Of a stretch of DNA of 51,370 bases, positions 7,399 through 14,278 are shown piece by piece. The stretch's first letter is position 1. Each line of letters starts with the position of its first letter. Origin of the DNA: YC2-FULL-38-9 sp964629635 (GTDB lineage Bacteria; Patescibacteriota; Microgenomatia; UBA1406; GWC2-37-13). The notes below the pieces were generated by a model that did not search any database, was not told the DNA's origin, and was given only the letters and a program-made list of their open reading frames with translations. The stretch lies in NCBI GenBank assembly GCA_964629635.1, contig CAZVQS010000003.1:1-51370 (forward strand), read 5' to 3'. The position numbers were made by a program, and so were the translations under genes.

Positions 7399-8031
7399 AT
7401 GAACAAACCAGTTATCATAGGAATCGCCGGCGGGACCGGTTCGGGCAAAACGACCGTCGCCCGCAGGATCATTCGCCATTTCGGCAGAAATGCAGCCTAT
7501 ATTCCTCACGACAACTACTATCGGGACCAGAGCGCCATCAGCATGGAAGAGCGCAAAAAGGTCAATTACGATCATCCGGACGCGCTTGAGACGGACCTTC
7601 TGGCGTCGCATCTTGTCCATCTGCGCCGCGGAAAAACCGTAGAGGTGCCTTTGTATGACTTCACCACCTGCAACAGGCAGGGGGAAACACAGCGGATTGA
7701 GCCTGCGGGTGTTATTGTCGTTGAAGGGATTCTGGTTTTCGAAAACGAGAATCTCCGGAATCTATTCGATATCAAGATTTTCGTGGATACGGATGCGGAT
7801 ATCAGGCTGGGGAGAAGGATCGTACGCGACATGCAGGAGCGGGGGAGGACGCTTGAATTTTCCCTGCACCAGTACCTTACCCTTTCGCGCCCCATGCATC
7901 TTGCGTTTGTTGAACCTTCAAAGAAACATGCAGATATCGTCATTCCGGAGGGCGGGAGCAACAGGATCGGCGTCCAGGCAATCATAAATACGGTTGAGGC
8001 CGTTATGAAAGGCCCGCATATTAGTAATTAG
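7399..8031 (+). CDS. udk: Uridine kinase
   Basis: 210 residues, the usual length of bacterial uridine kinase. It phosphorylates uridine and cytidine to UMP and CMP with ATP or GTP, a pyrimidine salvage step in the cytoplasm. The P-loop GGTGSGKTT is at residues 11-19; HDNYYRD near 38, the DHPDALE-like stretch near 57 and the VVEGILVF strand near 110 match the family, as does the LID region RRIVRDMQERGR. The start follows a terminator directly, so expression probably depends on read-through of the leader 7303-7398. Next downstream is the Ham1-like/GNAT fusion gene, which has its own -10 box. Confidence 0.92.
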   Translation: MNKPVIIGIAGGTGSGKTTVARRIIRHFGRNAAYIPHDNYYRDQSAISMEERKKVNYDHPDALETDLLASHLVHLRRGKTVEVPLYDFTTCNRQGETQRIEPAGVIVVEGILVFENENLRNLFDIKIFVDTDADIRLGRRIVRDMQERGRTLEFSLHQYLTLSRPMHLAFVEPSKKHADIVIPEGGSNRIGVQAIINTVEAVMKGPHISN

Positions 8032-8049
8032 TTACATATTCCCTGTACT

Positions 8050-8055
8050 TATAAA
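8050..8055 (+). promoter_or_regulatory. -10 box of a probable leaderless promoter
   Basis: TATAAA ends 5 nt before the ATG at 8061. No Shine-Dalgarno is present. Confidence 0.55.
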
Positions 8056-8060
8056 AGCAT

Positions 8061-9752
8061 ATGGCTGCAACAGCAAGAGAGACCACAATTGTGGTAGCGT
8101 CATCAAACGAAGCGAAGGTAGCGCGGTTAATGAATGCTTTCACCGAATCGACCGCAATCGGTCTTCTCGGGATCAAGCAGTTGGATACGGAAAACAGATT
8201 CCACCCCTCAGAGGCGGGCCTGCAATATGAGCCTGACCGGGCGTTCGCAAAGGCAAAGGCAGCGCAGGAAATAACAGGAAGGGCCAGTCTCGGTTGGGAT
8301 GACGGCCTGTACGTGGGCGCAACCCAAATACCGGGACCGGACATCAAGGCGGCAGTCGGGGAGAATCCGAGCGCACAGCAGATCCACAATTACTATCAGC
8401 AGATGTTTGAAAGCATGCCCCCCGAACGGCGCAAAGGAGCGGTCAAGCGGTCCCTGTGCCTGGTCGGTGCGGACGGCACTCCTTTTTTTACCACCTTAAG
8501 GATACCGGTGCAGTTTGATCCTTCACAGCCCTTGAGCGAAAAACCAGGTAACCCGCTCGATTCGATGATCGTACCTGACGGCTTCGACAAACCGTTTTCC
8601 GAATTCACCGCGCAGGACCGGCAGCAATATGACAAGCGCCTGCAGGGGGCTGTCGAGGACCTTTCCCATGAAATGTACGCCCGGGAGCAGGGCATCAACA
8701 CGAGAAGATCGCTTGAGATCAACGGCAAGGTATGGGTATTTTCCCATCCGCTCATGCACCAATATACGGAAGCCGATGCGCTCGGTGTCGCCAACCTGAG
8801 CGGCGCACTCGCGGAAAGCTATAACGGCCATCCCCACGGCTGGGTTGCGAAAAAGTATGGTACTACCGACAGCAATGACCTGGATCCGAACGGATTCTTC
8901 ACGAAACGCCGCGGACTGCTCCTTATCGGAGAGCCGGGCGATCCGTTTGCCATGCTTTCCTGGGTGATGAAACGGGGTGGATCGTTCAAAACAAATACAT
9001 TACGGGTAGCCAATGACAAACAGGGTGGAGGATGGGGGCGCGCCATCAAACAGGAGATGGTCGATATGGCGGAAGCGCTTGAGGTAAGGAAACTGTATTG
9101 TACCACCTCCCTCCAGAACGCTCCGGCGCTTGGATTGAACGAATCGCTGGGGTACCGCCGGGAAGCGGTCTTCCCCGGCCACTACCATCCGGAAAAGGAC
9201 GAGGTTATTCTCGGAAAAATGCTGAGGCGTTTGCCTGACCAGTCGGACCGGAGCGAACGGATGCTTCTTGAGAACGGCGAACCGGTGCAGATAGGCGTGC
9301 GCGACATTGATTTTGCACAGGACGCGCAAGGCATCAGGGGATTGCTTACCCACCTTCAGGGATGGCACAACGACGTCGGCGAGGATTTCATTCAGAATAC
9401 CTTAAGCGGAGCCGTCAGGGGGGCGGAAGACATACAGGGGAAGGGCAAGCGCATATTGGTCGCCCAGGATGCGGACGGGCAGCTGAGCGGAACCGCAATC
9501 CTTACCATGAAGATGGGCGGACCGGCAAAGATCTATCCGCTCGTCGGAACCGCGCCCGCGCAGGAATCTCTTCTTGACGGGATTACCAAAGTCGCCAAGG
9601 ACCTGAATTCGCATGTGGTTTACACGTTCTCGCCCGCATGGGACGAACAGCAGGCGGAATTTCTGAGATCATACGGATTCGAACAAAGAGGGGAGATTGA
9701 AAGCCCGTACAAACCGGGTGCAAATCTTATACCCTGGAGCATGACTATCTGA
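8061..9752 (+). CDS. Three-domain fusion: Ham1/RdgB-like NTPase plus two GNAT acetyltransferase domains
   Basis: 563 residues. Residues about 8-190 follow the Ham1/RdgB (XTP/dITP pyrophosphatase) pattern: ASSNEAKVARL at the start, the central WDDGLYVGATQIPGPDIKA corresponding to DDSGL...PG, and the late PFSEFTAQDRQ segment. Residues about 215-390 resemble a GNAT N-acetyltransferase, with the acetyl-CoA loop GGGWGRAIKQEM and the following NAPALGLNESLGYRRE, typical of GNAT motif A and B. Residues about 405-563 look like a second, more diverged GNAT domain ending in LRSYGFEQRGEI. A nucleotide-cleaning and acylating enzyme is conceivable; the substrate of the acetyltransferase parts is unknown. 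I know of no such standard domain order. It reads without frameshift and is probably co-transcribed with the ASCH gene 6 nt downstream. Confidence 0.7.
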   Translation: MAATARETTIVVASSNEAKVARLMNAFTESTAIGLLGIKQLDTENRFHPSEAGLQYEPDRAFAKAKAAQEITGRASLGWDDGLYVGATQIPGPDIKAAVGENPSAQQIHNYYQQMFESMPPERRKGAVKRSLCLVGADGTPFFTTLRIPVQFDPSQPLSEKPGNPLDSMIVPDGFDKPFSEFTAQDRQQYDKRLQGAVEDLSHEMYAREQGINTRRSLEINGKVWVFSHPLMHQYTEADALGVANLSGALAESYNGHPHGWVAKKYGTTDSNDLDPNGFFTKRRGLLLIGEPGDPFAMLSWVMKRGGSFKTNTLRVANDKQGGGWGRAIKQEMVDMAEALEVRKLYCTTSLQNAPALGLNESLGYRREAVFPGHYHPEKDEVILGKMLRRLPDQSDRSERMLLENGEPVQIGVRDIDFAQDAQGIRGLLTHLQGWHNDVGEDFIQNTLSGAVRGAEDIQGKGKRILVAQDADGQLSGTAILTMKMGGPAKIYPLVGTAPAQESLLDGITKVAKDLNSHVVYTFSPAWDEQQAEFLRSYGFEQRGEIESPYKPGANLIPWSMTI

Positions 9753-9758
9753 TAACCC

Positions 9759-10118
9759 ATGAAACTCAGTTTGACCTTGAAAAACCGGCCTTTTACAAAC
9801 ATCCTGAACGGATTAAAAAAATGGGAAGGCCGGTCGTACCGGGGGAAATACAAAAAAATCGGCATAGGCGATGTTTTCGAGTTCCGGAACTGTGAGGATC
9901 CGGCAGAAAAGCGGACGCTGGTTGTTCAAGTGACATCTGTCCACATATTCCCCTCGTTTGAGGATGCTTTCAAAATGATCGATACCGCGGAGGCGATTCC
10001 CGGACATCCGCTAAATGAATGCCTCAGGATATACTACGGATATTATCCGAAAGATACCATTAAAGAGGGTGTTGTTTTTTTCGGGATTGTGTTGAAGAAG
10101 GTTATTTCTCCTGATTGA
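9759..10118 (+). CDS. ASCH domain protein
   Basis: A 119-residue single-domain protein with ASCH-type landmarks: the N-terminal LKNRPFTNILNGLKKWEGR segment, the IGDVFEFRN strand-turn in the middle, and the closing GVVFFGIVL strand. ASCH domains are PUA-related folds thought to bind RNA or modified nucleosides; some hydrolyse N4-acetylcytidine. It starts 6 nt after the Ham1-like/GNAT gene ends, so the two are likely one transcript, and pairing an acetyltransferase with a possible acetyl-nucleoside binder or hydrolase is suggestive but unproven. Its last 17 nt overlap the end of the convergent dCTP deaminase gene. Confidence 0.72.
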   Translation: MKLSLTLKNRPFTNILNGLKKWEGRSYRGKYKKIGIGDVFEFRNCEDPAEKRTLVVQVTSVHIFPSFEDAFKMIDTAEAIPGHPLNECLRIYYGYYPKDTIKEGVVFFGIVLKKVISPD

Positions 10119-10668
10119 TGCGCGATCCCGTTACACCTTTCTGGTTGCAGTACTTCGCGTTTTTCTGCTTCGAGTAGGGGACTTCGGCAGGCTGGGTCAG
10201 GGGTTCAAACGACAGGGCGCACACGCGCATACCCGGGTACAGGGCAACCGGAATCTGAGAAAGGTTCGACAACTCCAGCACGATCCGTCCTTTCATGCCC
10301 GGATGGATGAGTGCGGCGGTCGAATGGACAATGACGCCTAGACGTCCAAGCGACGAGCGGCCTTCAAGCCGTCCCGCAATATCGCTGGGCAGCTCGATCC
10401 ACTCGAGGGTTGAAGCAAGGGCGAATTCGCCGGGCTGGAGAATGAAAAATTTGCCTTCCTCCACCGTGATGCGTTTGGTAACCTGGTCCTGTTCCATATT
10501 CTTGAGGTCAAAAAACGGTATGTGGGTATGTTCGAAAACTTCAAATTCGTTGTGGAGCCGCAGGTCGATAGCGCATGCGGAGAGTGCTTCCTCAAGTACC
10601 GGAGCGGGATCGATGACGATTTTTTTATCGATAAGCGCTTTTTTGATGTCTGTATCGGATAGGATCAT
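10102..10668 (-). CDS. dcd: dCTP deaminase
   Basis: 188 residues, the normal length of bacterial Dcd. It deaminates dCTP to dUTP, feeding dTMP synthesis. Visible signatures are MILSDTDIKKAL at the start, GRSSLGRLG near 100, VHSTAALIHPG and the catalytic glutamate in RIVLELSN, PGMRVCALSFEPL, and the C-terminal lid AKYCNQKGVTGSRI. Whether it also has dUTPase activity, as in some archaeal homologues, cannot be decided by eye. TATAAT (10679-10684, minus strand) lies 10 nt before the start. The gene converges on the ASCH gene with a 17-nt overlap and diverges from the 2-hydroxyacid dehydrogenase. Confidence 0.93.
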   Translation of the reverse strand: MILSDTDIKKALIDKKIVIDPAPVLEEALSACAIDLRLHNEFEVFEHTHIPFFDLKNMEQDQVTKRITVEEGKFFILQPGEFALASTLEWIELPSDIAGRLEGRSSLGRLGVIVHSTAALIHPGMKGRIVLELSNLSQIPVALYPGMRVCALSFEPLTQPAEVPYSKQKNAKYCNQKGVTGSRINQEK

Positions 10669-10728
10669 AGGTTATCTTATTATACAAATATTTTCCGCGT
10701 TTGGATGTGTTCGTTTTCGGCCGGATGC

Positions 10729-10757
10729 TTGACATCCGTACATGGAGCGCATATAGT
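10729..10757 (+). promoter_or_regulatory. Promoter of the 2-hydroxyacid dehydrogenase gene
   Basis: TTGACA (10729-10734), 17 nt, TATAGT (10752-10757). The predicted start of transcription lies about 7 nt before the ATG at 10771, leaving almost no leader. Confidence 0.8.
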
Positions 10758-10770
10758 GGTATTAGTTTTT

Positions 10771-11715
10771 ATGAAAACGCAATCAAAAAAGAACCATAAT
10801 ACCGGGATCATCCATTTTGACGCGTCAGGACAAATCGGTGCACTCCTTCAGGGAACCAAATACGGTTTTTCCCTTTCCGAAGCCACAATCCCAGCTGTTT
10901 CCAGTCGGGAAACGGCGCGGATCATCACCCTCAAGTCACAGTCCCGGATCACCATGCCGGTGCTTGCCGCATTTCCGGCGCTCAAGCTAGTCATAACACG
11001 CACCGCGGGAACTGACCATATCAACGGGGAAGCGTGCAAGCGTGCGGGCGTGCAGGTGCGCAGCATTCCCGATTATGGTCCTTCAAGTATAGCGGAACAC
11101 GTCTTCGCACTCATGCTTGCGGCGGCACGCAACATAGTTCCGGCTGTCCAGGCAACCCGAAGCGGCATATTTTCGTATGATCCGTTTCTGGGGGTCGGTT
11201 TGAAAGGGAAAACGCTTGGCGTTATCGGGACCGGACGGATCGGCGTTGAAGTGCTGAAAATAGGGAAAGGATTCGGCATGGAGCTTGTCGCCTATGACGT
11301 ATTCCGGAAAGAGGAGGTTTCCCGGTCGGTCGGGTTTTCCTACGTGCCGCTTTCCGAACTGCTTCGCGTATCGGATTTCGTATCGGTGCATGTGCCCCTT
11401 ATCCCGGAGACGAAGCACCTGTTGGGCGCACGGGAATTTGCTGGCATGAAAGAAGGGTCTGTACTTGTCAACACCGCCCGCGGCGCAGTCATCGATACGG
11501 ATGCGCTTTCCGCGCATATCTCCCGGTTCAGGGGAGTCGCCCTTGACGTACTGGAAGACGAATCCGGTTTTGGCGCCGGGCATCCGCTTCTGGCATTTCC
11601 GAACGTGCTCATCACTCCCCATATCGCCTTTTATACGGACTCATCCCTCAAACGGATTGCCGGGGAAACGAACCGGCTCATAACGGAATATGAAAGCTAC
11701 GGCAAGGGGGGATGA
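10771..11715 (+). CDS. D-isomer-specific 2-hydroxyacid dehydrogenase
   Basis: 314 residues with the full domain set: an N-terminal substrate domain carrying TRTAGTDHI, the Rossmann loop GTGRIG near 153-158, the catalytic arginine in NTARGAV near 233, the glutamate in LDVLEDE near 262, and the histidine in ITPHIAFYT near 283. The family interconverts 2-oxo and D-2-hydroxy acids with NAD(P)H; D-lactate dehydrogenase or hydroxypyruvate reductase are both plausible. No C-terminal ACT domain is present, which argues against a regulated phosphoglycerate dehydrogenase. An upstream extension of the frame exists, but the promoter at 10729-10757 fixes the ATG at 10771. The next gene has its own promoter at 11726. 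Confidence 0.9.
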   Translation: MKTQSKKNHNTGIIHFDASGQIGALLQGTKYGFSLSEATIPAVSSRETARIITLKSQSRITMPVLAAFPALKLVITRTAGTDHINGEACKRAGVQVRSIPDYGPSSIAEHVFALMLAAARNIVPAVQATRSGIFSYDPFLGVGLKGKTLGVIGTGRIGVEVLKIGKGFGMELVAYDVFRKEEVSRSVGFSYVPLSELLRVSDFVSVHVPLIPETKHLLGAREFAGMKEGSVLVNTARGAVIDTDALSAHISRFRGVALDVLEDESGFGAGHPLLAFPNVLITPHIAFYTDSSLKRIAGETNRLITEYESYGKGG

Positions 11716-11725
11716 TTATATTGTA

Positions 11726-11818
11726 TTGACAAGCGAATTGGATATATGTACCATAGGTACCGGAGGGTTTCTTAAAGATGTTTAAGAGTTCCCGCGCGAA
11801 GGATTCGGCGGGCTTTTT
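11726..11818 (+). promoter_or_regulatory. Promoter and terminator-containing leader of a PRPP-loop protein gene
   Basis: TTGACA (11726-11731), 17 nt, TACCAT (11749-11754). The leader of about 64 nt contains GGAGGG (11762-11767), a small hairpin CTTAAA-GATG-TTTAAG (11771-11786), and a strong terminator-like hairpin with T run ending 6 nt before the ATG at 11825. The hairpin loop holds an ATG (11778) spaced from GGAGGG, opening a frame that runs through the terminator. This resembles the udk leader and suggests attenuation. Confidence 0.65.
11791..11818 (+). terminator. Intrinsic terminator-like hairpin in a leader
   Basis: CCCGC (11791-11795) pairs with GCGGG (11808-11812); inside, CGAA pairs with TTCG around GGA. 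C and five T follow (11813-11818). It sits immediately upstream of the start codon at 11825. Confidence 0.75.
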
Positions 11819-11824
11819 GGTACT

Positions 11825-13120
11825 ATGGCACAGGAAGCTTTGTCCGCAGCGGAAAAAGGCGCTGCGCTTATCTCTCAGGTGGGCCGTGTCGATTTCTCAC
11901 GGGTTCCGGTCATCAAACCGCAGGGAATCCTCATCGACGAATTTTCCAAACCGCGCTCTTACGATACATTTGTCACTCTTCCTCCCGAGATAGCGGAACT
12001 GTTTCCCGGCAGCTATATCAGGCCGGAAGATTTCCTGAGAAGCCTTACCGGTGCGGGGGAATATACGCGGAAACACACGCAGGAGCTTTTGGGCGACCGT
12101 GTCGGTACGGCGCAGATGCCGGTGTTTTCCTGGGATGAGAAAGCGGGAGAAACGGCTTTTTCCCTGAAAGTAAGAAACGGACTCGCGAACCCGCATGCTT
12201 TAACCATGTCGCGTTTGGCTTATGAGGCAGGAAAGCTTGAACAGGGGTTTGCCGATCCCGGATATGAGGCGTCTGTTATACGCGCCCAGTACCAGGATGC
12301 AATGAAGTCGGGTATACAGTCCGCGCTTGAAAGCGAGGAACTGCAACAGAGGCGCGGGAAATCCAAAAATTATGCGGTGCGGATCCATGACGACTGCGGC
12401 GCAACGGGCGAGAGCGTCGTCAATTTCCTCATTGCGCAAATGAGTGATGCGTCAAATGCGGAAACGTACCGGAACCGGGGAGTGAAGATCGTGATAGACG
12501 GACCCATTACCGCCCAGGCGGTACTGTACATGAGGGCGTTTTCGAAAAATACCGGCGTGCCTCTGGATATCGATGCCGGCCATATGGCATTCGGCCTGAC
12601 AAACGGCGAGTTGGTTTCGGGCAAACGGCAGCATGCTAACTACATAACGTATCCCGAACCGCTCGTCGCACAGCTTGAAGAAGGGGATGCGAAACGGACC
12701 ATCCGGCAGATCAAACAGGAGACGGGTTCCGATCCCCAGGTCGTAGGAGACATGGGCGAGGCGGAAAAAGGGATAGAGGAGGGCCACATGGACCGTATCA
12801 GGGAGGAGGCGGGGGTGCAGTTCTGCGCATGGAACGATACGCGCTGTGACGTATGGGGGTCGCATCCGCGAAGCGGGGAAGGTATCACGGTCATACCGAA
12901 TCCCGACAAGAGCGCAACCGATCTGGTATACCTTGCGCGGGGCGGATACATACCCTACGCATTCGACCTGCTCCATAACCGGAAAACCATGGAACATGGC
13001 AATATCGTCATTCTCCGGGCAAGCCGCTTCACGGCAACGGACGCTAAGACACGGGAGGAGTACGGATTCGGAGTCGGATTCGGAATTCCGGAAGGTGTGC
13101 AGGTAAAGAATACGGGGTAA
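11825..13120 (+). CDS. PRPP-loop (phosphoribosyltransferase-like) protein of unknown function
   Basis: 431 residues, soluble. The one clear motif is HDDCGATGES near 188-197 in the setting YAVRIHDDCGATGESVV, a strand followed by D-D-x-x-x-T-G, which is the PRPP-binding loop of phosphoribosyltransferases. A second strand-rich segment KIVIDGPITAQAVLYM follows about 40 residues later. The flanking regions are not recognised. It could be an enzyme of nucleotide salvage or a PRPP-responsive regulator. Its own promoter and leader, with a terminator just before the ATG, suggest conditional expression. It lies between a dehydrogenase and a thymidylate kinase fusion. The protein at 6142-7164 carries a similar loop, but I see no wider similarity between the two. 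Confidence 0.6.
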   Translation: MAQEALSAAEKGAALISQVGRVDFSRVPVIKPQGILIDEFSKPRSYDTFVTLPPEIAELFPGSYIRPEDFLRSLTGAGEYTRKHTQELLGDRVGTAQMPVFSWDEKAGETAFSLKVRNGLANPHALTMSRLAYEAGKLEQGFADPGYEASVIRAQYQDAMKSGIQSALESEELQQRRGKSKNYAVRIHDDCGATGESVVNFLIAQMSDASNAETYRNRGVKIVIDGPITAQAVLYMRAFSKNTGVPLDIDAGHMAFGLTNGELVSGKRQHANYITYPEPLVAQLEEGDAKRTIRQIKQETGSDPQVVGDMGEAEKGIEEGHMDRIREEAGVQFCAWNDTRCDVWGSHPRSGEGITVIPNPDKSATDLVYLARGGYIPYAFDLLHNRKTMEHGNIVILRASRFTATDAKTREEYGFGVGFGIPEGVQVKNTG

Positions 13121-13125
13121 CGTTG

Positions 13126-14232
13126 TTACCGGGATTCGACGAGTTCCTTCACTCGGCTGAAAATATCGGAGACGGGAAGCATCTTGCCGTCTTTCACGCA
13201 ATCGATCTTATGCCAGTGTTTGTATTTTCTTGAAAGCTCAAGATACATGTTCTCCGACTGGATCCGGTGGTTGATGTCAATTTCTGCAATATCCTGCCGG
13301 CCCTTCAGATATTGCCGCGCGGTTTTCTTATCCGTCAGTTCCAGGCCGGTCTGCCAGGGAACGTACAGATAGATCACGAGGTTTTCCTTGGGAAGCTTGT
13401 GTACTTTGTATTCGAGCTCATAAAGCCATTTGAGAAACTCCTTCCGCTCCTTTTCGTCCTTGAATTTTGCTCCCTGGTGGGCCAGGTTGGAGGTGGTATA
13501 ACGGTTTGCGATGATATATCCGCCTTTTTCCAGGAATTCGTACATCTCCTTTTTCACGGATGCGCGGTCAAGCGCATACGCGAGGGAAATGAGATAGGGG
13601 GACACCTCCTCAATGTTACCGAATTCGCCCCTGAGAAATTTCGCGACCACTTTCCCGTGGAAGGAATGGTAGTACTGGGGAAAGTCCATGTATTTGACGG
13701 GAATCTTTTTACTTTTGAGGTATTGGACGAGAAGCTGCGCCTGTGTCGTTTTCCCGCTGCCGTCACCGCCGTCTATTACGATAAGTTTTCCTTTTCGCTG
13801 TTTGACGCGGGCGACATGCTTGATGAAGTCATCGAGTTTATATTTGAGATTGTCATCGTTGTAGTATTCAATGTAAAGTTTTTCCGAAGGGTTGCCGACG
13901 AGCATCGGGGAAATCTTATCCTCGTACCGGGTGTCGATGAGTGCGAGCACCGGTTTGTCATGGGAGAGGGCATACATGATTTCCGATCCGACGCCGAGGG
14001 ATGGCTTGGATGTTTCGGCCACTATGAGGTCGGCCGTATCGATGAGCGACAGTTCGCGCGTGAAAATTTCCTTCGATCCAAGCTTCGCGTCCTTCGCAAG
14101 CATTTCGCGGCTGACGGTCTGTTTTCCGGAAACGACGGAAAGGCCCGAATCCTTGAGATATTGCAGGATTCGCGCGTAGACGGGCATGAGTTCGCCGTTG
14201 TGGGAGGTTGAAGCGGTAAAATACACCTTCAT
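13126..14232 (-). CDS. Fusion of nucleoside 2-deoxyribosyltransferase-like domain and thymidylate kinase
   Basis: 368 residues. Residues 1-135 resemble the nucleoside 2-deoxyribosyltransferase/DNPH1 fold: KVYFTAS at the start, DTADLIVAETSKPSLGVG and Glu84 in GSEIMYAL, the position of the catalytic glutamate in that family, then KPVLALID. Residues about 148-365 are thymidylate kinase: P-loop GGDGSGKTTQ at 155-164, the DFP motif near 183, and NRYTTSNLAHQGAK, equivalent to the DRY..S..AYQG substrate motif. The second half would make dTDP from dTMP; the first could cleave or exchange deoxyribosides. The first residue of the DRY motif is N here. A TAGACT box lies 8 nt upstream of the ATG. It converges on the PRPP-loop gene. 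Confidence 0.82.
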   Translation of the reverse strand: MKVYFTASTSHNGELMPVYARILQYLKDSGLSVVSGKQTVSREMLAKDAKLGSKEIFTRELSLIDTADLIVAETSKPSLGVGSEIMYALSHDKPVLALIDTRYEDKISPMLVGNPSEKLYIEYYNDDNLKYKLDDFIKHVARVKQRKGKLIVIDGGDGSGKTTQAQLLVQYLKSKKIPVKYMDFPQYYHSFHGKVVAKFLRGEFGNIEEVSPYLISLAYALDRASVKKEMYEFLEKGGYIIANRYTTSNLAHQGAKFKDEKERKEFLKWLYELEYKVHKLPKENLVIYLYVPWQTGLELTDKKTARQYLKGRQDIAEIDINHRIQSENMYLELSRKYKHWHKIDCVKDGKMLPVSDIFSRVKELVESR

Positions 14233-14278
14233 AGGCTATTAGTCTATCAATTGCGCTGCGATAATCCAAGCGGATGCG

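Noticed and set aside
11778..11993. 71-codon ORF with GGAGGG upstream
   Set aside because: Its frame runs through the leader terminator and then overlaps the PRPP-loop gene out of frame; composition is arginine/serine-rich and random-looking. Only a leader role for its first codons is considered.
13267..14211. Long plus-strand ORF of 314 codons opposite the thymidylate kinase fusion
   Set aside because: It is antisense to a gene with clear domains and has no motif of its own.
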